Positions 23,901 through 33,129 of a stretch of DNA of 64,000 nt are shown piece after piece. The notes below the pieces were generated by a model. It worked only from the letters and a program-made list of their open reading frames with translations. It was not told where the DNA came from and did no database searches. Origin of the DNA: Leuctra nigra (taxonomy: Eukaryota; Arthropoda; Insecta; Plecoptera; Leuctridae); the NCBI GenBank assembly GCA_934045905.1, contig OW203762.1:8494001-8558000 (forward strand), given 5' to 3'. The translations under genes and the position numbers were made by a program. Positions within the stretch are counted from its first letter, which is position 1; each line of letters starts with the position of its first letter.

Positions 23901-23904
23901 TGAT

Positions 23905-25757
23905 CCCCATAAAAAACACTTCGTGTAAAAATACCAGCCAAGTCTCTTCAACTAAAAAAAAATATGAAATCTAAAAATTCTGCACTGAAAAGTAGTGATA
24001 TCAAAAAATTAGCCAAGTCAAAACTTTATTTGAAAATCAAAAAATACTTGGCGCATCGTGTACTTAAATAGCTTGGAAGTATAAGCCAATTATAAATTAT
24101 ACATGAAATATACATATACATAGTATACCTATAATGCCCTAAAAAAAAACGATGCGCCAAGTATTTTTTGATTTTCAAATAAAGTTTTGACTTGGCTAAT
24201 TTTTTGATATCACTACTTTTCAGTGCAGAATTTTTAGATTTCATTTTTTTTTTTAGTTGAAGAGACTTGGCTGGTATTTTTACACGAAGTGTTTTTTATG
24301 GGGATATCACTCCTTTTTTTAGTTTATTCTAACAACTTGTGACACATATGAAATGAACAATTACTAAATTCTTTTAAAAAATCATCACCCTTTACAATTT
24401 CGTTACCACTAATGAATAGCAGCGTATGGTCCTAAATAATTGCTTTAAATGATCTTTCACGAAGAATAGCAAAGGTTTCATTCCAATCAGTCAACCCAGT
24501 TCCGAGATATGGAAACACTTCGGTTTTCAAAATGGCTGCTGAACTTTCTGCAATGCCACATAGAATTTATTTCTATAAATGATGTGTATCATTTTAAGCT
24601 TTCTGAATATGTATTTATTGTATAGGAGGGAATTATAATAATTTATACATTTGAATGACGTCATTTCCGGTCTCATAAATAGGAAAATTCTATTTGTACT
24701 GTTCATATTCCATAGAGATGGCCATCCGAATCGTTTGGCGCTAGTTTCATACCGATTTGTCTACCAGTTTTTGAGATATGACGTTACTTCCGGTTTAAAA
24801 ATGGCGGCTGAAATCTCTGACCCCTTGAAGTATATTTGAAACATGATTATAATTTTATAAGCTGTCTCAAATAGTATATTTATTGCATCAAAATAAAAAT
24901 GTGTGAGATTATTAAAATGTGTGACGTCATTTCCGGTTTAGGTATGAGAAACTGCAAATATTATTGATGATAATACATAAAGTTGACCGTCTAAATTGTT
25001 TTGCGCTGGTTTCGTTGAAATCTATTTAGCCGTTATTGAGATATGATGTCACTTCCGGTTTCAAAATGGCGGCTTCCGGTTGGTTTTATAACAAGTCACA
25101 TGAGACGTCAAAAGTACATACGTTACATAAATATCAAAATAATCGGATCAATCTTTGTTGCCAAAAAGCCAATCGATGTATTTCAAATTTCATTACGTCA
25201 TTTCCGGTTTCTTTAACATAATGTTTAGTCTTTTGCTACTTATCATGCATATAGATGACCGTCTGGATCGTTTGGCGCAATTTTCGTTCCAATCGGTCCA
25301 GCCGTTGACGAGATATGACGTCACTTCCGGTTTCAAAATGGCGGCATAAAACCAGTTATAGCAAAAGGCACCTCAGACGCCAAAAGTGCATATGTGGTAA
25401 AAATTTTAAATCAATCGGTTCAGCCGTTTATGCTGTGGCCTGTTTACCATATTTTAGCTCCACCCTACTACTACTACTGAGATTATTATGAAAACCGCCC
25501 TAAAACACTGTTTTCACGGCCCTCTAGCGCGCAAAGGGCGTAACCTATTGTTCCCAAATTTGGTATATGTTGTAGGGTGGGCCATAGCTCGAAATTAAGA
25601 TATATCGCAACAATGTGAGATTTTCCAATTTTAAGATCCAGTAGGCCGAAAATGCCACTTTGATGCTTACAGTAAAAGTGGGTTTGCTCCAGCCTTTTTA
25701 AATGAGTGTGTGCGCGCGCCGTACGACTTGGCTGGCGTGGAGCGACCGCTCCACTAG
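23905..25757 (+). mobile_element. Family C composite element, copy 1
   Basis: About 1.85 kb. It opens with a near-perfect 399-bp palindrome (23905-24303) whose arms start CCCCATAAAAAACACTTCGT and contain TACCAGCCAAGTCTCTTCAA and TACTTGGCGCATCGT. About four degenerate repeats of about 265 bp follow, each ending near GATATGACGTCACTTCCGGT then CAAAATGGCGGC (24525, 24793, 25050, 25325). Next is a unique segment (AGGGCGTAACC, CTCGAAATTAAGATAT, CAGTAGGCCGAAAATGCCAC). The other end is GTACGACTTGGCTGG, a perfect hairpin GTGGAGCGACCGCTCCAC, and TAG. A second copy lies inverted at 51728-53172. No ORF is supported. Confidence 0.75.
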
Positions 25758-25759
25758 AT

Positions 25760-26564
25760 AAAAATTAGACGTGTAGTATTACATTTATTTGATGCCTAAA
25801 TGTGATGAGAAATTCAAAACATTTATTACTATAAGTACCTACTTTAACACTTATTATTTATGTTTTCAATCTCTAAAAGACTCATAAAAGTGTACGTAAA
25901 TGTCGCCGCCTACAAATGTGACCAGTTCACATTCGAACCTCCGCACACGTGAACAGAACTTATTCGCACATAAAACTAGCCTGACTCTATGCAAGTGATT
26001 ACCTCTGACTTGTCTACTGAAGATGGTATTTTAATACACATTGATTAAATAACTTATTGCAGTAACGATGCTCGGACCAATCACGAGCAAGCGTGCATAA
26101 TCTTCAAGCGGCTAACACTTGTTCCAATAATAACTACTAATTTAGAATAAAGTAGTAAAACTGTTGCAGTAAAACACAATTTATATCATGTTTTTTTATT
26201 AAGTAAGAAATCTTTCTCTTATAATAATACATATCTTACAGCCACGAACATAAAGAGAGATTCTTTTTTTGATTTGCTAATACGATATTATATTTTATTC
26301 AGAAAATCGAGATAACTTCACATGTGCTTGTAACATTCACAGTTAAATCGTTCTTCGTCAGTTATTTTGCATAATTCTTCTCCTGTGTAACTCGTTCTCT
26401 TACCATTTTGTTAAATCAACTCTTGGCTATTAGTATAATTAGCTATTCGTACTCAACTGCATGGCAAATAATAACATCGAATGTTGTTTCTTTGTTCCAG
26501 CGGTGGGTGTACTGTCCTATTACGCGCTACTCGGACTGTTTGCAAGTATGAAAACAGCAAGTAC
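25760..26564. other. No recognisable gene
   Basis: AT-rich non-coding sequence. Nothing recognised. Confidence 0.35.
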
Positions 26565-26572
26565 GGGAGCCG

Positions 26573-26879
26573 CAAGGGCGTATCCAGGATGACATTTCGG
26601 GGGGGGGGGGGGGGGGGGGGGGGTAAAAAAAAATTCGTTCAAGGCCATTCGTTTTGGTGCAATTTTGAATCGCAGTGTAGCTATTTTTGGGAAATATAAT
26701 TTAGAAATATCAAAAAATTGGTCAAAGAGGTAGAATTGGTATACAATAATGGAACGTATTAGCAGATGCAAGTCCGGGGCATGCTCTTTCTAAGTGTTTT
26801 TTTCACATATTATTTTAAATATGCTTATTTTTTTCTGTAGCCCTGATTTCGGGGGGGGGGGGGGGGGTGCGCGACCTTG
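26573..26879. mobile_element. hAT-like MITE with G-homopolymer
   Basis: The left terminus CAAGGGCGTATCCAGGATGA and right terminus GCGCGACCTTG form short imperfect inverted repeats. The 8-bp flanks GGGAGCCG (26565-26572) and GGGAGACG (26880-26887) match at 7 of 8 positions, as expected for a hAT TSD. Inside, G runs lie near 26590-26622 and 26851-26867. The interior shares blocks with the element at 41471-41899 in inverted orientation (TCAAAATTG, TATTTTGGG, the ACACTT...TTCACATATTATTT region). Confidence 0.7.
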
Positions 26880-26894
26880 GGGAGACGTATGAAC

Positions 26895-27605
26895 GGTACA
26901 GAATGGGTATAGATGGGCGCTGGGAATGCGGGGTCGGGGTCTAGTATGTAACCGTCCCATCATGTGCGTTTCGGCGAGGGAAACCACGATATAACACCTA
27001 GAGGACGGCGGCGACCATCCAGAGCGTTACAATGCATGTGTTTCACCCGTGCTCGCTTGTCTACGCGATATGATCAGCTATCTTTACGTGTAACTAAATC
27101 ACGAGGTATTTGTTATATAAATCATGTTGCTTTGAAAGTTACAATAATCTTCAGAATTAATTGCTTCCTATCATCTTCTTACGAGCCACTGACATTTCAC
27201 ACTTCGTGTTGAAGAACGTAAAGGAATCAGTTATTCTGCGTGGGAAGTCTGATAAGTGGCTCAATGAAATCACGTTTTCCTCTAGATTGTCAAGGAGAAG
27301 GAAGATCCTGGAAACCAATGACTCCACTCAAGATTGTAAAACCGAACCAAGTAATGAAGACTGAAAGGCAACGAGTGTTCAATCCTTGCTCTTGCGATGA
27401 GTTGACTGCGGTGCGAGGGAATGTTGAAGTTTGGTGCGAACATTGTGGACATCTCAAGAAGGAACCAGAATGACTTTATACAACATTTCATAAAAGTGAA
27501 TGAAGATAAGAACATTTGTGAAAGAGAAAATCTAAGAGGCAGCGACCATTATGTATTAATCAAGCAATAAGCTATATGAAGTTGATGGCATCTGATCTGA
27601 CGACT
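26895..27605. other. No confident gene; overlapping ORFs
   Basis: GC is moderately raised at 26895-27060 and several 60-80-codon frames overlap on both strands at 26964-27515, for example one reading FNPCSCDELTAVRGNVEVWC on the plus strand at 27389-27448. Two CxxC-like pairs in that frame (CSCDE, WCEHC) could hint at a short zinc-binding exon, but I see no supporting splice pattern or family. Confidence 0.2.
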
Positions 27606-27611
27606 ACCTAA

Positions 27612-27795
27612 AGGCCGATGCACAATTGACGCAGACGGACGACGCGGACGGACGACAGAGACGGATACAATGTTAAAGTCGTCGTCCGTCCGCGTCCGAT
27701 TGTGAACAGCCAGAGTGAATATGACATACCTAAACATCGTATCCGTCTCCGTCGTCCGTCCGCGTCGTCCGTCTGCGTCAATTGTGCATCGGCCC
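27612..27795. mobile_element. Harbinger-like MITE, palindromic, TAA TSD
   Basis: 184 bp. The left end AGGCCGATGCACAATTGACG continues as CAGACGGACGACGCGG and is mirrored at the right end (CCGTCTGCGTCAATTGTGCA, TCGGCCC). The 3-bp flanks TAA/TAA (27609-27611, 27796-27798) and GGGCC-type termini fit PIF/Harbinger MITEs (family knowledge). The GACG/CGTC richness is unusual for this AT-rich region. Confidence 0.75.
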
Positions 27796-28083
27796 TAATG
27801 TATCAATATTTCATAAAACGTATAAAAAACTGTCAATTTTGTTTGTATATGAAAATGTATTATTTGAGGAAACAAATATTGGGAAGCAATCAACATTGTT
27901 AGCTATTATGAAGTGTGAAAAATATGGCGTCAAACGCGTCCTTAACGAATATGTTAAATTCGGTCAAATATTGAAAATAATGAGTTGTAAAAATCATGAA
28001 AATCACATCTAAAATGAACAATATACCCTCTCACCCATTTTGGTGCAGTAGTTTCGCCAATACCATGTTTATAATACCTATTC

Positions 28084-28086
28084 GCG

Positions 28087-28131
<45 letters not shown>
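28084..28131. repeat. (TA)n microsatellite, left flank
   Basis: About 45 bp of alternating TA immediately outside the palindrome at 28162-29068. A matching (AT)n tract lies on the other side. Confidence 0.95.
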
Positions 28132-28133
<2 letters not shown>

Positions 28134-28210
28134 TAGATAGATTTTCGCAGTTGTTATTATATAATGTCATGCTTTAAGGTATAATACTGCGTTATAGAAA
28201 CTATTATCAA

Positions 28211-28252
28211 CTCCGACGTTTCGATTTTATTTTAAAAATCTTCCTCAGGGAG
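28211..28252 (-). ncRNA. Hammerhead-ribozyme-like core, left arm
   Basis: Reverse complement of the motif in the right arm. Stem I is CTCC/GGAG, the core CTGAGGA, stem II GATTTT/AAAATC with a 6-nt loop and one unpaired A before it, then GAAAC and GTC as the predicted cleavage site. Stem III is reduced to one C-G pair, so activity would probably need a dimer. Candidate only. Confidence 0.4.
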
Positions 28253-28465
28253 CAAATACAGTAAAAAATGTGAAATGTCAAACTGACATATGAAAAACAA
28301 TATAACAATATTTTACAAAACATACAGAACCAGTTGGAATAAAATGGAAAACAAGGTCAATAAATATAAAAAGAAACTTTACCTACACAATTAAGATATA
28401 AATATAAATCCAACAACTCTGTACATTTTATAAAATAATTCACAATATGTTCGTGTTTAACGTCC

Positions 28466-28765
28466 AGAAATGTGTAGAGCTGGACGGTGTCAATGGGCGT
28501 TCGCTCTCCGGCTTCTAGCTCTGGTCAGCGGACCAGCAGCGGGAGAGGTGCCGTCGGGTTGTGGTAAGCCGTCTGCTTGATGGGAGGCGAGACGTCGGCG
28601 AGTAGATACTGGAGCAGAGGCTGATGGTAGAGCAGTTCGGGAAGATGCGGGACGAGCTGCTCGCCGCCCACGTGTGGAGACTGGAGCAGTTGCTGATGTC
28701 ACAGCAGACTGTGAAGCAGGGCGAGCTACTGGACGCCGTCGTTTCGAGACCGGAGCAGAATCGTG
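28466..28765. repeat. GC-rich loop with about 71-bp degenerate minisatellite
   Basis: About 300 bp, far richer in GC than its surroundings. A unit beginning ACTGGAGCAG(T/A)(T/G)GCTGATG repeats near 28610 and 28681, with a partial copy near 28752. On the minus strand one frame spells a repeating pattern (SAPVSKRRRPVARPAS, TAPVSTRGRRAARPASS, SAPVSTRRRLASHQ) and ends PLTRARSRRANAH before a stop at 28490-28492. Whether this was ever translated is unknown. It could be a fragment of an element ORF or a minisatellite frame. Confidence 0.6.
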
Positions 28766-28978
28766 GGACGTTAAACACGAACATATTGTGAATTATTTTA
28801 TAAAATGTACAGAGTTGTTGGATTTATATTTATATCTTAATTGTGTAGGTAAAGTTTCTTTTTATATTTATTGACCTTGTTTTCCATTTTATTCCAACTG
28901 GTTCTGTATGTTTTGTAAAATATTGTTATATTGTTTTTCATATGTCAGTTTGACATTTCACATTTTTTACTGTATTTG

Positions 28979-29020
28979 CTCCCTGAGGAAGATTTTTAAA
29001 ATAAAATCGAAACGTCGGAG
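28979..29020 (+). ncRNA. Hammerhead-ribozyme-like core, right arm
   Basis: CTCC (28979-28982), CTGAGGA, an unpaired A, GATTTT-TAAAAT-AAAATC, GAAAC, GTC, GGAG (29017-29020). All invariant core bases of the hammerhead (CUGANGA, GAAA, UH before stem I) are present in order. The extra A at the base of stem II and the near-absent stem III are deviations. Confidence 0.45.
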
Positions 29021-29065
29021 TTGATAATAGTTTCTATAACGCAGTATTATACCTTAAAGCATGAC

Positions 29066-29068
<3 letters not shown>

Positions 29069-29120
<52 letters not shown>
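29069..29120. repeat. (AT)n microsatellite, right flank
   Basis: About 50 bp of alternating AT directly abutting the palindrome. Confidence 0.95.
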
Positions 29121-29123
<3 letters not shown>

Positions 29124-29885
29124 AAAAAGTTGATAGTAACATAATAATAATCTTCTATGTTTTCGTATGAGTGAATCTCCGTTCAAAGATTGTTGTGTAC
29201 CATTTTTATAATATTAATATAATAATATTCTGTTAAATATCGCATGTGAGCAAACAATCATTAGACGGGAAGTGAACGTGTGAAGAAACATAATAAACTA
29301 GACATTGAATGTCTTCCCCATGTCTTACATCCATGGAATCAACATCACGAGATTCTTTGTATTTAACAAAGTTGTATGCAAATGCAACTGCCTGGCTCGG
29401 AATGACAATCGCAAGCTCCGAGGTGGAAATAGAATAACTATGTTGACAAGTGCAGTGTTTGCGAAGACACTGTGTCGGCTTGCTTTCAAGATGATCTACT
29501 TAACCTCATTCGATATTGTTCGAGGGAGCAAGAGAAACGGCTTCCATATTATTTCTGTCAATTTATCGTCTTCTGAAACATGCATTTTAGAACGGCCATA
29601 GTCACTCATAAAACATAGTTCCGAGAATATAAGGGAAAATGTTTCAGTTTGAGTTTTGTCCATAGTATAGAAATGTAGACATTAAGTAGATTTTACTATA
29701 AGCATAGGTACTGAAGTATAATTTTAGTAAAATTTTAAGATAAGAAAGTTAAGTTTTATTTAAGTATATATTTAAGTAATTAATAAAGGTATTATTGTAT
29801 TCCATAGATAATTCTTTTATTGTCATTCTTAAAATTTCCAATAAATATAACATTTCCCATTAATTCAATGAAACATAGTTAGTGT
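29121..29885. other. No confident gene
   Basis: A 98-codon plus-strand frame at 29305-29601 (starting MNVFPMSYIHGINITRFFVF) is not recognised and has no splice or regulatory support. The rest is AT-rich. Confidence 0.25.
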
Positions 29886-29889
29886 AATG

Positions 29890-30102
29890 CAAAGGTCACT
29901 ACGGGGCTCTTTCCCTATGTGTGATGTCTTGTTTGCTTCTCTGTGTTCTTGCCTGCACTGAACCGTTCAACTAATCGATCTAAAATGTTGCACACACCTA
30001 CACACACTAATGTCATATGTAGGTAAAGTTCTTGAATGAAATCCTGTGATTAATAGAAAATCAGATATGGAAGCGTTCGACAGACCAACATCAAATTTTG
30101 CA
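29890..30102 (+). repeat. Family A 5' fragment
   Basis: GGTCACTACGGGGCTCTTTC, then TATGTGTGATG, CTAATCGATCTAAAATGTTG and ACACACTAATGTCAT. It breaks off where an inverted family A copy begins at 30103. Confidence 0.55.
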
Positions 30103-30885
30103 CTAGGAAAACGCTCAGTGTAACGCGTTGGTGAGCGAGCACGGGGACATGCAAATTCTCGAACCGGAAATGCGTACACAAGCACAGAAAACATATACAT
30201 CCATATTGAATTGAAATATGATAACTCAATCAACACAACATATTATTATGCTTTTCATTGAAACTTGAAAATAACATCTAAGCATCTAAGAACCCTGGTT
30301 AAAATAAAACAAATCAGATTCAATCCAATTGGCACTGGAAAACATTCATTTTGATACTTCATTACTGACAGATATTAAAAATGTTAATAAGTTCATACGT
30401 TCTTAACTGATTGGGATGAAATTTTGTAAAATAAGAGACAATGTTGGTCTTAATGATCATGCAAAATATGAGTTTGATCTGAATTATCGAAGACCGTTTT
30501 CATTTTTCAGCCTATCAGGAGATATTTATTTAAGTTTTAACCAATTAATGGATTTCAAAAAAATTATGGTCTGCAAACAGAGAAGGTTGGTTTTACATGT
30601 GTGCAAAATTTCAGCTAGATCAAAGTAAAACTCTGACCTGTATAGCCAAAATATGAATTTGATCAGATTTATCGAATACCATTTTCATTTTTCAACCTAT
30701 CAGGAGATGTTTATTTCAATTTTAACCAATGAATGGATTTTAAAAAAATTTGCGGCCTGCAAACAGAAAAGGTTGTCTCTATATGTGTGCAAAATTTCAG
30801 ATCGATCGAAGAAAAACTCTGACCTGTACAGCCTCACCCAACAGAAAAAAAAAAAAAAAACAGAGGTCCGTGCCAAATGAGCTTT
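30103..30885 (-). mobile_element. Family A copy, inverted, with internal duplication
   Basis: The minus-strand 3' end is at 30103 (CTAGGAAAACGCTCAGTGTA on plus, preceded by A). The 5' part ends near an A-run and CAGAGGTCCGTGCC at about 30870. An internal segment of about 195 bp occurs twice in tandem (30455-30650 and 30651-30838), each copy with TATCAGGAGAT, TTTTAACCAAT and GTGTGCAAAATTTCAG. Confidence 0.6.
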
Positions 30886-30984
30886 CGGACAATTTATGTC
30901 TACTATTGAAATATCTGTCAAATGTATTCAAAGAAATCCCATAAATATGACTAATTTCGTTACATTATCTTCAGAGAGTTACCC

Positions 30985-31053
30985 AAGGCCTGTAGTTAAT
31001 TCAAATGCAATACGAAGGCTCGCTTATCAACGCGTTACACAAAGCGTTTTCCT
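30985..31053 (+). repeat. Family A 3' end fragment
   Basis: AAATGCAATACGAAGGCTCG, TTATCAACGCGTTACACAAA, GCGTTTTCCTTG. Terminal CTAG altered to CTTG. Confidence 0.5.
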
Positions 31054-31099
31054 TGTAGATAATAATTCATATTCAGAATGTCACAAAGAGCCTACAAGT

Positions 31100-32265
31100 A
31101 ATTGCCAACCAATAGCTCAATTTATCAAAAACAATATTACCGTGGCAATATAATTTGCCATTCATTTAGCATACACAAATCTTGTAATGAGTACTTATTT
31201 CTGTATCACCACAAACGAATAGAAGTGTGGAAGAGAAGAGATAAAACGCGATTGGTTTCAAAAGTGATTGAGTTCAAACTCGTTGCACCGTCCACAGCTA
31301 TTGGTCAGCGAGCAATTGGCGGCAAAAACCACTTGAAACTTTGTTCTCCATTAATCATTTCAACTGTAAAATTGTTCCATTTTCCATTTTCTTAGTGTCG
31401 TATAAGAAGGACAGCTGCATTATGTTAGACCAGTTTCAGGTGAAAAGACCATTAAAAATAGCCACTTTGCTTTTTACGACTTCACGAAAGAGAAGTAAAA
31501 TGCATTCGACTCTGGAGGAAGTTTTATGGACCGTCATTCTCCGGCGGGAATTAATGCAACTACTTGGTTTGAAGCGTGACGTCATACCGAAGCGAAGACC
31601 ACCCTAAGGAAGCAACCCCATTGGACGGAGCAAATCCCGCCGAGGTCGTCACGGCACCCCCGGTCAAACCATTCCGAGCGATTTCTTTTAAAACTAGTTT
31701 TATATCTATACTGCCATTATTTAAATCCATAGCTTGGTAGTTAAACTTATATGAAGGTTTGAAAGAATCGTTCTATTTATTTCGAAAGCGATTCAACCGC
31801 ACGGGAGTAAAAATTTCAACACAACTCGATGGGGTTGGGTTTATGAAGACCTCATTTTGACGGATGCTTCGGGGTGATTTATGGGGTGTTTTCCGACATT
31901 ACGACATTTTATTATCTGAGATGCATAAAGATTGCCGACTCTACGAGAGGCTGGGCTGGTCGAGACGCTTTCAATTCATTGTATTTAGTGAGAATGTTCT
32001 ACCTTATGGTGCTTGCAGTTAATGTATTCAAGTGTTTGGTATTATACGTCTAGTGGCACTTAAAGTCCTGTGCCCTCGTATGTAGGTATTATGCTCTATG
32101 GCATTATTATATTGCTGCAGTTTTATTCGTCCGTCATCTGCATATAGACATTCAATGTTGCTCCAATAAAATATATCTTCTTATTTTATACTTTAAAGTT
32201 GGGTAAGGTTAGCTAAGCATGCATGTGGTGTAAAATGATTGACGCATGAGGTTGGTACCTATAAT
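31100..32265. other. No confident gene; GC-richer patch at about 31490-31680
   Basis: A plus-strand frame (31341-31607) ends with MHSTLEEVLWTVILRRELMQ and LLGLKRDVIPKRRPP. The GC-richer tract runs to about 31680 (CCCGCCGAGGTCGTCACGGC). I cannot connect it to a family or to splice sites. The remainder is AT-rich. Confidence 0.2.
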
Positions 32266-32267
32266 TA

Positions 32268-32714
32268 GGCGAGCGTGAGGGACCCCAACAATACTCTTAT
32301 GGCTCTTGCTCTGTGTGTTTTTTTTGGCTCGATCTGAAATTTTGCACACCCACTAATGTCATAAGAGCGGTCTCGTGTACATATAGTTTTTTAACAGGGG
32401 GTGTGATTTTTTGAAAATTAAAACAGGGACCGCCGGACCAATTAACTTCATTGTTTCCATGGTTGCTAAGCCACATAAATCAATATTCCGAGCAAACCAA
32501 TAAGCCGTTCTTGCTAAAAATCATGAACTCACCAATAACATACAGTTCCGTGATCCTACCATTTATGTGATTATCCATTGTTGAAATCATAAATATTAGG
32601 ATCCCGGTACCGCCATTGAAATTTTTAGAAAGCAGAGCTCACTAGATATTTCGGTTCTAGGTGTTGCATTCTCCCTCATCAACGCGTTTGCGTACCACAC
32701 GAGCGTTTTCCTAC
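32268..32714 (+). mobile_element. Family A copy, short
   Basis: About 447 bp. GGCGAGCGTGAGGGACCCCA, CTCTTATGGCTCTTGCTCTG, GTGTGTTTTTTTTGG, CTCGATCTGAAATTTTGCAC, and the 3' end CATCAACGCGTTTGCGTACC, ACGAGCGTTTTCCTAC. The 3' hairpin is enlarged by a small insertion. Confidence 0.55.
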
Positions 32715-33129
32715 CATAACCAACTGTCGTTTACTTGACTCTAGGATTATAAATCTACTTATAAATCCATAAATCTATTATAATCGTGCTAGCTTGACTC
32801 CATCTGCAATTTGTATAAAACGCATAATCAGTTATCGGGGAGTATATTTAAACATGACGAATGTAGTTTTAAATGACAGACAATCAACGCAAACGAACCG
32901 AGTCGAGACACCTCATAACAGATGTCATTTGCAGGAGATGAGATTGCCCACCTCACAGCATCTTTCCGTGACCCTGAACCGCCTTCGTAATCGCGTCTGC
33001 ACGGGCACAATAGTTACATTCTTGTCCTTGCTAAGTTGCAAGTACGTTGCACTTTGATGCAACTGAAATGCATGCATCCATCACGGAGCAGACGGGGAGT
33101 CAGTGGCGGAACTCGGTGGGACGATGTGT

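Larger units (their letters stand above)
28162..29068. mobile_element. Palindromic Penelope-like (?) retroelement remnant
   Basis: Two arms of about 304 bp (28162-28465 and 28766-29068) are almost exact reverse complements. They flank a 300-bp GC-rich loop, with (TA)n on both outer sides. Each arm carries CTCC-CTGAGGA-AGATTTT-TAAAAT-AAAATC-GAAAC-GTC-GGAG, which reads as a minimal type I hammerhead core. Penelope-like elements are known to carry such ribozymes in their terminal repeats and often have inverted terminal copies, so a PLE origin is inferred. No reverse transcriptase or GIY-YIG domain is present. Confidence 0.5.

Noticed and set aside
27161..27515. Cluster of overlapping 65-80-codon ORFs as a real gene.
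   Set aside because: Frames overlap on both strands, and no splice sites, motifs or codon signal separate one from the others.
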